Below, in pieces: positions 26,001 to 40,540 of a DNA stretch of 64,000 nt. Made by a program: the position numbers and the translations under genes. Origin of the DNA: Batrachochytrium dendrobatidis JAM81. Lineage: Eukaryota > Chytridiomycota > Chytridiomycetes > Rhizophydiales. Below the pieces are notes generated by a model. That model was not told the DNA's origin and searched no databases. It saw nothing but the letters and a program-made list of their open reading frames with translations. Within the stretch, counting starts at the first letter, position 1; every line of letters begins with the position of its first letter. The stretch spans positions 408,795 to 472,794 of the forward strand of contig NW_006281103.1 in the NCBI RefSeq assembly GCF_000203795.2, given 5' to 3'.

Positions 26001-27777
26001 ACAGTCGATACCTCAAGATATCACGACTCAACCACCAATACTACCTGTGGTTGAAATCACTTTACCCAATATTCAAAAAAGCGTAGCCATGCCTTTATCC
26101 AAACCTCTTGAGAATCTCAATGATACTAGCTCAGACATTTCAGAAGATTTTGAATTTGAAGTCCAAGAAACTTTATCCGAAACTCCACTTTTTAGTTCGG
26201 TTATACCTAAATCATTTGAAATTTCTGCACCTGCATTAGTTTCCAATACTGATGCATCATCAATCATTGACACACCAACACCTTCTCTTCCAAATGCAGC
26301 TGCTTCATCTGAACAGTCAAAAATCGACACTCAACCTGTGATTTCGACCCAATCATTTTATAGCAACGGTAGTTTAAATTCAATCGCTGAAGCAGAGACC
26401 CAGTCCATTGTTATTTCAGCGCAAACTACAAAAAATGACAAGTTATCAATTTTTGACAACTTGATATTGAATCCTGTTGATTCTATGCCGTCGCAAAACG
26501 ATACTGACGCAATACAGCCTATTTTTTCTGTTTTAAAGTCAAATACCAATGCAACAGATTCTACTGAAACATTGATAAAGGTTGGTGTTGTAGATAATGT
26601 TGACGATGATTCATCAGATAGTATTTCTGAAGAGTTGAACTTTGAAGATGATACGGCCAGTCCGACCAACGCTGTTTCCTCTGATCTCAAAGCTGACTTG
26701 ACAGTTTCTGCACAAATTGTAATGCCAGACCAAGAAAAATCTGGTTTTACTCTCAAAATTTCCAACGATTCAATCAAGCCATCAGCAAAGTCTGAACCGC
26801 CAAATAAACTTTCTACAGGCTCAGATATGCTTGTCATCAACTCAACATCAATAGAGTCTGTTGACTCAAAACCGGAAATTTGTCAAAATCATTCAAAATC
26901 AATCGAGAAAGAAACACCACAAAATGCTCCAGCTGAAGTTGATTTGAACAAACTTGCATCATGCTTGAATGTGACATTTGAACAATCAAATACTGATCAA
27001 CACTCTTTAATTTCTGACTCATTGGCGTCAACCAAACTTTCAAATCTAGATCTTCCATTGCTTCCAAAAAAAATGTTTTCCGATGAAACCATTGATTTTA
27101 TCACCGACTCGATATTTGAGAAATTATTAGCTGATACAATATCCAAGATTAAAACATGTCCTCCTCATCAGTATGTATCCAATATCCATTCGACATGTCC
27201 TCCCACATCGATCATTCCGACAACCGTTCCATCTTTAAAATCGATTAAGAAAGAAGTAGTATTTAAACCGACATCACTCGCAGGTATTATGGACATACTT
27301 GTTACCATACTGGAAAATTTAGACTTTCCTTTGAATGGCCATGGATATACTTGTGCTCCATTTCTACATTTTTCTATTCTCGACAAGCTCTCTTATACCA
27401 TCGATAACACAGTACTAGAAATACGCGAGCTAGTTCTTGCTGTAGCCAACGAGACCCTATATAATTTATTTGAACTACACAGACAGTATGATGATCCCAT
27501 AAGACCTTTTTTAAAAAAACAGCCATTGAAACCACATGCAATAACTCGTCCAGCACTTTTAACTGCAGTCACAAAGGCTGTAAAAGACTACGTCGAGTAT
27601 TCAGATATTCATGATGAAAACCTGGATGTGTTGCTTATTGAAGAAATTAAAAGAAACGAGCGAGACTGGCTTGCATTGGATATTCCAGAAGCTATGATAC
27701 GACTCAGACTTGAAGAGGAGATATGGGATGAGCTAATTGGTGATACTGTTTTGGCTGTTGGTGGTGCTTTTGGCTAA
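20031..27777 (+). CDS. CEP350-like centrosomal / basal-body protein
   Basis: Four exons: 20031-20453, 20516-23716, 23797-25539, 25621-27777; 7524 nt, 2507 residues, very Ser/Thr-rich. CEP350 anchors FOP/CEP19 at centrioles and supports ciliogenesis. The identification rests on two parts. A coiled coil near residue 1780 (AAELRISILNDQLKKKQQVL ... LLETEMRLQRQIEELD) resembles the CEP350 coiled coil. The C-terminus (DVLLIEEIKRNERDWLALD, then IRLRLEEEIWDELIGDTVL) aligns with the last ~60 residues of animal CEP350. Also visible: a basic helix IRDYIKAKRRKEMEKTEQAA and an IQ motif FVIQTFFRRYGGLAAKKR. No CAP-Gly domain is seen, unlike animal CEP350. Most of the rest is predicted disordered. Confidence 0.72.
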
Positions 27778-27933
27778 TCTCGATCTGATGTGTGCTAGAA
27801 GTTTATAAATGACTCATCGTCTCATAAGCTAACCCATTTAGCACAATTGTTTATTAAATTGATAAAATAAAGCCTTCGTTTATATATCGACTTGAATTAG
27901 ATTTCAAACTCTTTATCCTAAATATGGTTTTGG

Positions 27934-30641
27934 TTAGTCTAGATCATATAGACACGTGTTGATTAACTTGACTGGGATATGAGTCGAGGTCGAGTCACAA
28001 TGAAGAGTTGTGGGTGCTGCAATAGGCTTAGCATCAGCAACTGTATTTTGCTCAACTTCTATCCCTGTTGTAGAAAGTGCTGCCAAAATATCTTTTTTTG
28101 GCATAATATCTACCACCACATTCCCATTGACTCGATGTGCTGTAACAGTATGGGCATTGTCTTGCTTGCCAGCGTCAACGACCAAGTCGGGATCTTCATC
28201 CATGCTATACGTATTTTCTATGGTGTTCAAAATTTGAACTGTTGAGCTGCCATCTTGGTGAACTACAGTGATTTTGTTCCATAACTGAGACGTAGTCTTG
28301 TATACCACCAGCACTCCGTTTGAATCAGAAATATCAAATGGTTGTATACGCGCAGTATCAATCTGTGATTCAAACTTGAGATGAAGCTTCCATTCTACTC
28401 CACTAGCATCCCTAAATCCAATGCTTGTCTAAAATGCATTGTGTAATCATTTAAATTCCAAATTAGACGACTGAAATACGTAAAACAATAAAGGTTTGGC
28501 AAAAATATACATTGAAAATACCTCTTCAGCTTCGATAAAAATATCTAAAGAATCTTGAGCAATATTGGCCACATCAACAACAATAGTGGTATGCATAGCT
28601 GATTGGGTGATGTGAAACGGTGGAATTTGCGATTTGGATTGCGTGATTTTGAGTTGGTCTGTAAACTGCTCTACCAAAGCAGAAACATCCTTTTGAGAAC
28701 TAATGTTTTGGACAGACTCGTTTGATTCAGATGCAAGTTGAGATGAGACTTCAGCCGCCAATTCCATTGGCTGATTTTCAATTTCATCAGAATCTGTTTT
28801 CTCTATAAAACCAAAAGTTAATGTGTGCTTTTTTCACTCTTTTTAATGAAAAGCAATTTATAATATTACTTGGAAGCAAGCTTGCAACGGTTTCTGATCC
28901 AAGCACACTGATCAACGGATTAGTATTCGTTGCTGATATATCTTCAACCAAAGACTCAATGGGCTCGTCCTCTTGCTTTACAAAAGTGATATCCTCATGA
29001 TCAGCCTATTAACAGTCAATCACAATACAGTTAAAACCAAGCACCAATCACTCTCAAAAATTATGTATAATACTGACATTAAAAATATATATCCGATCAT
29101 CTATTGCAACTTACCAGTTTACAAGGCGCGGGAACAACCGGAAGAGTAATTACGAGATCTGATTTGCTTTTATCAAACTTTGCATCGCCCTTTTCGTTAA
29201 AAACTGGGAACGGCAAGTCAATGTGTAATTTGTATTTTTCAGAAACTACTAAATTCAAGGTCATTGGATCAACATCCAGATCTGCTTCAGACGCAGATGC
29301 CTAAATATGGTTTAAAAACAGCCAACCCATTACTAATTTTAAAAAAGTGCACCGTGCATAGTTTGTTTGGTTACTTACGATTCCAGGCAGAGATATTCGA
29401 ATAACGATCTTGTCTGGACGTGCTCCATTATGCTTTTCTCGTTCGCTTGTAAACTTTTGATAATCATCAAAAAGTTGTTGGTGCACGATTGTATATTCAG
29501 GGACTTTTGGTCCAATTTGTACATTGGCTACAGGTATCTGCTTGGTGTCAATGGTATTTTTTTCAGCCATACTTTTTTTCTGTTTCTGTATTTTTTCAAT
29601 AAACTCGATAGATGTTTCTACATTAGATCTAGCGGGTGAATCTCTTTTCGTTCTAATCATTGTCATTGCAGGTGTTCCTTTACACTTCATCTGAATTTGC
29701 TTATAATCTACATCAAGCATGCAACATTTTGCTCAAGGTGAGCAACACTGTTTAAAATACAGAAACCGCGAAATCTAAATTCAAAAACATCAACCAACCT
29801 CTTTTCAGTTTGACGTTAAATTGCTTCTCGATTCCCTCAATTGCTGTAGATTCCAATAATCTGGAAAATGCTGGGTAACTTGAGCCCATCTTGAGTGTAT
29901 CTGGGTGAAACACACAATCGTATACTTGGCAAGGTTTTTTGGCTTAAAACGGTGTTAAAATTGAAGAATCAAAAGATAAGAGTCGTTAGGTAAAATCTAT
30001 GAATTGCAGTTTTAAAACTATCAGTAGTACAGTAAATCACACCATTATCAACATCATCGCGAGGAGATGCAAGACTATACGGGATATTCCAATGTTTTCC
30101 GCCAGGTTTTGAAAAACTTTTGGAAGTACTTTGAGCAGCAGCCTCGATTTCGACAGATGAACACATGTTGATAAAAACCTTTACTGGAGACTCGAAAGTA
30201 TCTGTAGCAGTCTTGATAACATAAACTCCAATAGGCTTAACATATCGAACATCGTTTCCCTTTTCTGACTCTAGCATTGATAGCTCATGCTCATAAATCT
30301 GAATGAATTGAGCAAAACTCCGACACGATTTAGTTGCATGTATCTGGTAGGTAGTCAACTCATAGTGCTAAACAAGTGATTCAATACCTCTCTGTTTTTA
30401 GGATCCGAAAGTTCGTTCATATAATCAAAAAACAGCGTGCGGAATTCCTTGTCCTTGAATGATTCTTGAAATCGCTTCAGCTCCTATTGGTCAAATGTAT
30501 TCATAATATGTAAAAATGGAATATCTCTGATTCATATTACTTGAATTATTTATATTTAATTAAATTGGCTGCAATATATATTATACATACATCCGCAGTC
30601 ATGGTGACCTTGTTGCCATCATCTGCTTTAGTATTTGTCAT
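27934..30641 (-). CDS. DNAAF2: dynein assembly factor Kintoun (PIH1 domain)
   Basis: Nine exons: 30591-30641, 30388-30483, 30043-30298, 29799-29942, 29379-29707, 29115-29300, 28870-29005, 28522-28802, 27934-28428; 1974 nt, 657 residues. DNAAF2 is a cytoplasmic Hsp90-linked factor for preassembly of axonemal dynein arms. The PIH1 domain is complete: ELKRFQESFKDKEFRTLFFD, ELSDPKNREIYEHE, KPGGKHWNIPYSLASPRDD, VYDCVFHPDTLKMG, TAIEGIEKQFNVKLKR, MKCKGTPAM. A CS-like domain follows (DKIVIRISLPGI, YKLHIDLPFPVF, DAKFDKSKSDLVITLPV). The C-terminus has a second beta-rich region. Its presence implies motile flagella with dynein arms. Tail-to-tail with the CEP350-like gene. Confidence 0.92.
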
Positions 30642-30743
30642 GTTAAAATTTGCTGATTAAAGTCGACAACTCGAATTTTCAACATCAATTACAGAGCAAT
30701 ATCACGTGATACATTATTTGACTTTTTAAAATTTGGTCAAATC

Positions 30744-31086
30744 CAGTTGTATTCATATAAAATGGAATACTGTTTTATATTGCCTTTTGATTTTGAAAAT
30801 GTGATCGTTAAATATTCATTGTAATTGACTATTATCGATTGACTTTGTCATTTTCAATCCTTGAATAAACACAACATTCATCATATATATCCTAAAACCT
30901 CGGATACGTTTTAATTCAAAAAATAAAGACTGCACTCAGGAATGCAACTCTACATGCCAATCACCAGGAAATCAGTAAACCAAAGAGTTTAAAAACAACA
31001 TTCAATAAATTGACACCAGTTATTCCATGAGATTGACTGTTTATTAGACATTTATTTTTAGTATTCCATTTTACGTGAATACAGCA
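30744..31086. mobile_element. inverted-repeat element (MITE-like), copy 2
   Basis: Left end CAGTTGTATTCATATAAAAT and right end ATTTTACGTGAATACAGC (complement-matched) bound about 343 bp with no coding capacity. It shares GAGATTGACTGTTTATTA near the right end with copies at 54541 and 60758, and GAATAAACACAACATTCATC internally with other copies. It fills the region between the divergent starts of DNAAF2 (30641) and the MPLKIP-like gene (31111), so it is part of both upstream regions. Confidence 0.7.
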
Positions 31087-31110
31087 AGTAATCCACAAAC
31101 TTGTCAAATA

Positions 31111-31787
31111 ATGGCACAACAACACCAAGGATCCTTGTTGGGTGCGCTTGCACATCTCACTAAAATGGAGCAGCGACCTGATGTTCAACAGCAGCAGAAT
31201 ACACCTCAATCATATCATCAGTACCCAGTGCAGCATCATCAACCAGATGCATCGTTTGGTTATAACGGAATTTCAAATGAACACACCAACCCACAAAGCT
31301 ATCAGCACCGGAATAATAGAAATACTCATCAATGGAATGCTACTGAGCGAGGTGGTAAGAATAGAAGAGGTGGTGACCGGAGTAATAGAGGTGGGAATCG
31401 TCAGTTTCAATCCAATCCAGTCCAGTTTTCTAGACAGAATGCATATCGTAAGGTGTGTTGCATTCACATATATACAACTGGATTCAGTCCATTTTACTGT
31501 ATTGTCATGTACTGTACTTTTGCTACTTGTAAGCAACGTCATGATGTAATGACTAACTGAGTTTTGACATGATCAACGAGCAGAAACAGGATATTCATTC
31601 CAATCAGGAAATGGGTCCTAAAGTTGGACCAGCTGGGGAGCGAATCTGGCAGATAGGAAGAGGAGTGTATATGATTGATGGAGACGAAGCATATTTCAAG
31701 CACTCGTTCATAGACGATCCTTGGCTGCTGCTGGTGCAACAGAAAGCTGGATCTCAGCATTCTATATATTCAAGCACTCCATCTTAG
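31111..31787 (+). CDS. RGG-rich protein with MPLKIP/TTDN1-like C-terminus
   Basis: Two exons, 31111-31452 and 31581-31787; 549 nt, 182 residues. The N-terminal half is Gln/His/Asn-rich and contains RGGKNRRGGDRSNRGGNR, an RGG-type RNA-binding-like stretch. The C-terminus includes GERIWQIGRGVYMIDGD and EAYFKHSFIDDPWLLL. The latter resembles the conserved YFKPSMLEDPW motif of MPLKIP/TTDN1, a protein linked to lariat debranching and trichothiodystrophy. The match is short, so the assignment is tentative. The ATG is about 25 bp from the end of an inverted-repeat element. Confidence 0.5.
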
Positions 31788-31853
31788 GCAATGACCCATT
31801 TACTCAACACACAACTTTATTGTTTCCATTCAACAATCTCAACGTCATTAAAT

Positions 31854-33805
31854 CTAGTCAGAATCATCAAACTTGATAGAGTGAACAGCATTCGAATTGA
31901 TCACACCACCTCGATAGCTTCCACGCTTTTTCTATACAAAAGTAACAAGTATTGAAATAAAAGTGTGTGGAATCAATAGTTTAGCATCATCGCTTCAATA
32001 ATTTATGCAGCTATCTATTCCAGAAAATGAGATGCATTTCTATGCAAACACGATATATATGGGCTGATCTACAAGCTTAAATTCACCTTGTTTTTCTCTT
32101 TTGTAAATCCTTTGCCACGTGTAACAATCAGATCCATATGTGCCTTGTAACCATAGTCGCCATCAGCACCACCCTAAACACAAATGCAATAGGTTTTAAC
32201 GTTAGTTGTGCAAAACAAACGTAAGATCTAATTAAACTTCAATTTGATTCAAGGCATGTATTGAAATTTTACCTTTGATACAAACCGGTTATCCTTGAGT
32301 TTTTCGTCAGCAAACTCGACCTCTTCAGCACGTACACGCTGGAAACGTTGCTGGATCGCATCTACTTTATATCGTTTACCCGACGAGGTACTTGGAGGTG
32401 TATTAGCTTTTTCAGCTTTACGCTTTAGTCCGCTGATTGGAGTTGATGTGGAAATAGCTTCTTTTTCAACAGTTTCACTACTCGAAGATGTAGTGCATTT
32501 TGTGGAGCTAGAGCTTTTTTTGGATTTACTCTTTTTTAAAGACTTACTTTTGGACTTGGACGAATTCGAAGAGCTGTCAGACTTTGCTTTGGTAGGCACA
32601 TCAGAATCTGATGAATCCGACGAATCTGACGAGCTACTATCAGACTTTGCTTTGGTAGGAACATCAGAATCTGATGAATCCGACGAATCTGATGAGCTAC
32701 TATCAGACTTTGCTTTGGTAGGCACATCAGAATCTGATGAATCTGATGAATCTGACGAGCTACTATCAGACTTTGCTTTGGTAGGCACATCAGAATCCGA
32801 CGAATCCGACGAGCTACTATCAGACTTTGCTTTGGCAGGCACATCAGAATCTGACGAATCTGACAAGCTACTATCAGACTTTGCTTTGGTAGGAACATCA
32901 GAATCTGATGAATCCGATGAATCCGACGAGCTACTATCAGACTTTGCTTTGGTAGGCACATCAGAATCTGACGAATCCGATGAATCTGACGAGCTACTAT
33001 CAGACTTTGCTTTGGTAGGAACATCAGAATCTGACGAATCCGATGAATCTGACGAGCTACTATCAGACTTTGCTTTGGTAGGAACATCAGAATCTGATGA
33101 ATCCGATGAATCCGACGAGCTACTATCAGACTTTGCTTTGGCAGGCACATCAGAATCTGACGAATCTGACAAGCTACTATCAGACTTTGCTTTGGTAGGA
33201 ACATCAGAATCTGATGAATCCGATGAATCCGACGAGCTACTATCAGACTTTGCTTTGGTAGGCACATCAGAATCTGACGAATCCGATGAATCTGATGAGC
33301 TACTATCAGACTTTGCTTTGGTAGGCACATCAGAATCTGACGAATCCGACGAGCTACTATCAGACTTTGCTTTGGCAGGCACATCAGAATCTGATGAATC
33401 AGACGAGCTACTATATATTAAAAAAATGTTAAATTATAAATATATAAAATGCGATCACACGTTTAACTCGACAGAGATAACGGTCCAAAATCTACTTACG
33501 AAGAAGAACTCGATGATGAACTGGTCACAGTCTTCTTCTTCTATACAAGCATACATACAAGTTAGTAAACTTAGTATAGTTGACTGATTGCATCACCAAT
33601 ACAAAATTTAAATGTACTTTGATGATTTTAAAGTACTGTTTGATTCATTAGCAGAATAGTAGATAGTATACATATTACTATAAAGTCAACATATACATAC
33701 AGCTGAAACTGAATGATTTGATACACTCTTTTTTGAAGCACTGGCTGTAGTAGACTTTTTGCTACTTCCATTGGTAGCTGTTTTTTTCAAGATAAATCCT
33801 GCCAT
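31854..33805 (-). CDS. SRP40: SRP40/NOLC1 (Nopp140)-like nucleolar phosphoprotein
   Basis: Five exons: 33701-33805, 33500-33540, 32273-33410, 32087-32173, 31854-31931; 1449 nt, 482 residues. Srp40/Nopp140 chaperones small nucleolar RNPs. The C-terminal SRP40 domain is unmistakable: FQRVRAEEVEFADEKLKDNR, GGADGDYGYKAHMDLIV, TRGKGFTKEKNKKKRGSYRG, SIKFDDSD. The middle is 14 tandem acidic-basic units of the form SDSSSSDSSDSSDSDVPTKAK, dense in casein kinase 2 type sites. The usual N-terminal LisH region of NOLC1 is absent; the protein starts MAGFILKKTATNGSSKK. An ATG 111 nt further upstream is also in frame. Confidence 0.9.
32575..33400 (-). repeat. tandem coding repeat in SRP40 (51/60 bp units)
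   Basis: About 14 units encode SDSSSSDSSDSSDSDVPTKAK or a version shorter by one SSD triplet. Units differ by synonymous GAT/GAC and TCT/TCC changes and by a PTKAK/PAKAK switch. A unit with SLSD followed by a PAKAK unit occurs twice, pointing to a higher-order duplication. On the other strand the same DNA is open for 430 codons, a consequence of codon choice in the repeat. Confidence 0.9.
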
Positions 33806-34435
33806 TTTGAAGGTGAGTCGAGGCAAGAATTTTTTTGCAAAAATCGAAATTTGACTTGAATGGATAAAATAAAATGCCTCGTTTGGTTGTAGGACTCGTA
33901 TGAACAAGATTGCCAATAGCCAGTCTTACCAGTTGAATACGCTCATATATTGCTCATCACTAATAAAGACAACTGCATTGCTGATATCTCTAGCAAGTAT
34001 TCAAACCCAACGACTGATGTCTAATTTTTCAATTATATTAAACCAAAACAGAAACAAATGTACCAAAGAATGTGAATTTCATTTAGAAAAGACGAGGCTC
34101 AAGCTCCCATGCACTATTACGAGAAAACTGCAGTGGTGCCTTAGCCTCGGCCTTGAAAACACACGCAACACAGTCCAGCAAAAGTGCATTAGATTCGCAG
34201 TATAATGTTAACATAGACCCATAGGTTATGCAGAAAGTAGGATCAAATGTTCAGTAAACAGATATCCAAGATTCCAGATCCCAGTAAACGTATATTATAG
34301 TCCAGTATAAAAACAAAAGGTAGAAAACAGTCAGTAGTGCATTCGACAGTAAGCATGGTACTGGAGTGGAGTGGTACAGCATACAGGCTGAACTGTGTCA
34401 TAGACAGCCGATAATAGCTGTTATTGATGCGAAAC
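33806..34435. other. intergenic, nothing supported
   Basis: About 630 bp between the SRP40 start and the NDUFA1 stop, both on the minus strand. A 101-codon plus-strand open frame at 33900-34205 has no recognisable features. No repeat or RNA gene was identified. Confidence 0.35.
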
Positions 34436-34755
34436 TCATACCATTTGTACGTTCACATTGCCAGTCAGACGGCCATCTCGCTCCATCATCCTGCGATCCC
34501 ACTTGTCAACACCCCAACGATGGGGCTAAGATAGTTGTGTTCAACAATTGAAACAGGTTAGCAGGCAGCTCCAACTTGAATAGAATCCACTCGGTGCTGT
34601 TGAGAGCAATCCTGACATCTCACCTTGTCATCGTTCTCATAGGTTTGCATTGCTTTTATACCAAATGAAGTGGCAGCAGTGACCAAACCAATCGCAACAA
34701 GTGCTGACAGAGCTTCAGCAGGGAAGGTCCATTTGGCGGACACTCGATTAATCAT
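34436..34755 (-). CDS. NDUFA1: complex I subunit NDUFA1 (MWFE / NIMM)
   Basis: Two exons, 34624-34755 and 34436-34525; 222 nt, 73 residues (human 70). It is a small inner-membrane accessory subunit of respiratory complex I. The N-terminal membrane segment reads FPAEALSALVAIGLVTAATS and is followed by PHRWGVDKWDRRMMERDGRL, which matches the fungal signature around WDRQMMERD and human HWSLMERDRR. Splicing at AAG/GTGAGA joined to CCCCATCG gives this motif in frame. The start codon is the nearest Met; the frame is open further upstream to 34857. The C-terminus might be extended by another splice after QM. Confidence 0.85.
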
Positions 34756-35117
34756 TTCGTTGTTACGAGACTTGTTGGGAAAGTCGAGTTTTTGTTGATT
34801 TGAACAGCTGCCAATATATAAGCAATTGATACGCTCAAGTCTAACTCTACTAATCAATATACATGTTAAAAAACAGTATTGTACGTTTATATATCCAACT
34901 ACTCATTACTTCTTGTGTTGTTTAGTTGCTGCATACGCAGCAAAGTGTTCATTTAAAAATCAACAAATATACTACTAGATAGCATTATGAATATGCAAAA
35001 GTCTAGTTATTCTACTGCTTTGTAAAACAAAATAACAGATTCGATCATCAAACCTGAGGTTGATTGAATTCAGATTGGGTTACAAATATACACCCAAATA
35101 ATTCTAACCGCAACAAA

Positions 35118-37619
<2,502 letters not shown>

Positions 37620-37635
37620 ATAACAACAGAAATCA

Positions 37636-39288
37636 ATGGCTAAATCTTGGAATCCATTTGGTGCTGAATTTTTATTGAATGTATTAGACAAAAAACAGGC
37701 AGACACAGTGGATACTCCAAAAAGGACATTGCATCATTTCCGTCTACAAAGTTAGTAAGAGTTAAAATAGCATGCTATTCAAAGCCACCATCTATTACTA
37801 ACGTATCAAACGTATCTTACATTTGTTGGTAACTTCAGAGATGAAACGACACAAAGGTAAAATTCAAAGCTTGGGTTCTGTAATCAATGTATTCTGACCA
37901 TTACGATTGCTATTATTAGTGCACAAAAAGAGCAAAAGCTAGTTGAAAATTTCTATGCTCCAAATGTGGAAACCAAGGCAAACCAAGAAACCATTATGGA
38001 CGGTTACGAAAATACTGATATAGTAGGTTTATTATAACAATATACTCTTGTCATTGCAAATATTGGATAAATACACCATCAATATGAGCAAGCCAATAAT
38101 ATTTGCATGCTGTTTTGTTAAACATTACTTTAGGGTGCTGGCAATGCTCCACCGATTGAAAATCTATATACCCCATTTTTACAAGCGACTACCAAAACTA
38201 CGTTTGCAGTAAGTGGTGTTTTTTGAAAAATCCAACAATCATTGAAAACATTCTTACTGCGTTAAATAGGGAAATAAATACGCTACGGGTGTATCTTTAA
38301 ATGAAGGAACTAAAGTGTTTTCCACAGAACTCGATAAATTCCGGTGAGAACTTTGCCGAAAATGCAGCGTTAAACCTTTTATTTGTCGACTAAGCTCACA
38401 ATTGTTTAAAACTAAATCACCATTACAACTCACCATCATAGGGTCACTGCATTCAAGAACAAGAAACGAGATGGTAAAAAGGAATTCGAAGCAACGTATC
38501 AAGATGAGATGCAAGCACGTTTAACAAACATGAAAACGGATCCAAAACTATTCAGCAAAGAAATGGCAATTAATGGTATACAAAATATGTATTGTTTTAT
38601 TTAAAGTTTAGTCCAAACTTCAAGTTTTTTGTATTTACGAATAGAAATTATGAAATTGAATTATGTTCTGTAGGTGATATGGAGCGCAAACGTGTGCCCA
38701 TGCCAAGACCCAAATCCAAAAAAGATGCAGATCGAATCTCAAAGTGTGGTGCATTAATCCCACTTTCACCTAATCCAGAAGACCCTACAAATGTCAATTT
38801 TCTTTTGGATATACCAAATCCAGATCAATCTCAAAATATAGAAAATGATCTGAACAACAGCGGGGAGACTCAAGAGCCGTTTAATGAAACGGCATCATTA
38901 TTGGAAATATCTGGAAAGCAAGATTTTTTTCCAGAAGAAGTAATCGAAACAGTTAGTACTATTTAATTTGAATGATTGACTAGCAGAATTACAAATCGGC
39001 TTTGATGATTAAATATGCGTTGTAATGATTACATGTGATGCCTGCTAATTATCATAAACTCACAAAATATAGCCGTATGAACATCACTACTCGTCAGGAA
39101 ATATATCATATCGATCATCACTGTCATCAAATGCTAGTGATGGTGATGACGAAATTATTGGAGAAGAGCAAGATTATTTCGTAGCACTTGTTCATCCAGA
39201 ACATGTCGAAGAGGCTGTTGGTGATGTGATCAAAGAGACTATTGATGATGTGGTCGAAGAAGAAGAAGAAGCCACAGAAGTAGTATAA
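37636..39288 (+). CDS. conserved-looking hypothetical protein, 336 residues
   Basis: Eight exons: 37636-37750, 37841-37856, 37920-38022, 38134-38208, 38270-38343, 38442-38575, 38674-38951, 39073-39288; 1011 nt. I recognise no family. Exon 2 is 16 nt, and the chain of phases is consistent throughout. The first two thirds look globular (SWNPFGAEFLLNVLDKK, ENLYTPFLQATTKTTF, KVFSTELDKFRVTAFKNKK, VPMPRPKSKKDADRI). The C-terminal third is acidic and ends in a Glu run. The ATG lies only 16 bp after the ARMH1 stop on the same strand, so the two may share a transcript or regulation. A flagellar role is guilt by association only. Confidence 0.65.
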
Positions 39289-39372
39289 GAAGAGCACCAA
39301 ATGATACTGTTTTCCTTGGATGAGAATATCGACTAAAATCAGTTCAAATGCTAACCTTGAAAATAAAGCATA
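39280..39372 (+). repeat. 93-bp inverted repeat, left arm
   Basis: These 93 bp, which include the last two codons and stop of the 336-residue gene and its 3' flank, recur inverted at 40541-40633 with about seven mismatches and no gaps by eye. Shared stretches include GAGCACCAAATGATAC, GGATGAGAATATCG and CTAACCTTGAAAATAAAGCA. Confidence 0.85.
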
Positions 39373-40540
39373 TTCAAAATTAAAGTACAATTCGATTGCA
39401 TTTTATTATACACTAAACCATACAAAATGACTGGCATTCTGACATTGAATTAAGATGGATAGAATTAATGGTGTTGAAAACTGTTTACCACTTGTTATGA
39501 TGGAAATTGAGAATTACTTGTTTGAGCCAATACAGTGTGATGGAGTGATGGAAATACTCGAAATACACACAATACAACTCTTGCAGCAGTGTATGAAACT
39601 ATCAAGCATGGCATGGTATGGTATGAAGGGTGTAGATTAGACTTGATAACAATGTGTACAATTTGGACTTTTAAATTCGGAAATAGCAGCTCTGTTCCAA
39701 CATCCCATTGATTGTAAATGTCGAGGTTGTTTAACCTTGTACAAATGACCATTTCACATGCAACTTTAGCCTGATGTTGAGTATTTTCAAATGAATGCAA
39801 GCTTGCGACACTCGCTTGACTCGTTTGGCTTGGATTCTGGTTGATATTTACGATATCAATGCAAAGTTGCATTCCAGAATGAATGTGTATAATCTGATGT
39901 GGTCAATCGTTTGGTTTTATTGTTATCAGTCATTGACACCAGTGATTGCATTGATTGCAAATAGTAGTCCAAGTAATCATGCATAAACAAACACCTGATA
40001 GTCACTGATAAACTGATGGTATCCAATGTATACATGACACATTGTATAGTTACATTTAATTGCCAGCAATGTGTGATTGGATTACTCGAGTCATCAAGCA
40101 GTTTTCAAGCAGTTTTCAAACAGTTTTCAAGAACAATCAAGTCATGTCCAATAAACTGTCTGATGTGCAGGTGTTTTGGCATTGGTCCGTTGGTCCATTA
40201 GTACGATTGTTGGTTGGCAACTCGGACTTGTAAATGACAATTGATTCTTGATTGTTGCATTGGTGTCCATATGTATCCATATGTGACTCATTGTATACGG
40301 AACAGGACTGACAAGTGTGTCTGAATTGATGACAAATGATACAGCCTATCCAGTAAAAAGTAATACATTGATCGTGTCTGTGTGGTAATAAGCTTTATAA
40401 CTCCCACTTCTGAATGTATGAGAATCAACTTTCAAACAACGGATACGTCCAATGACTTTTGCAAATGCATTGATGTAGAACAACAGCATATACGATGGGA
40501 ATGGCTCCAATCGCACGATAAAGCACTTGAATTTGCAAAG

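Noticed and set aside
32295..33587. 430-codon open frame on the plus strand
   Set aside because: Antisense to the SRP40 Ser-Asp repeat; its content (ESDESDELLSDFALVGT repeats) mirrors the real gene, which has the conserved C-terminal domain and good introns.
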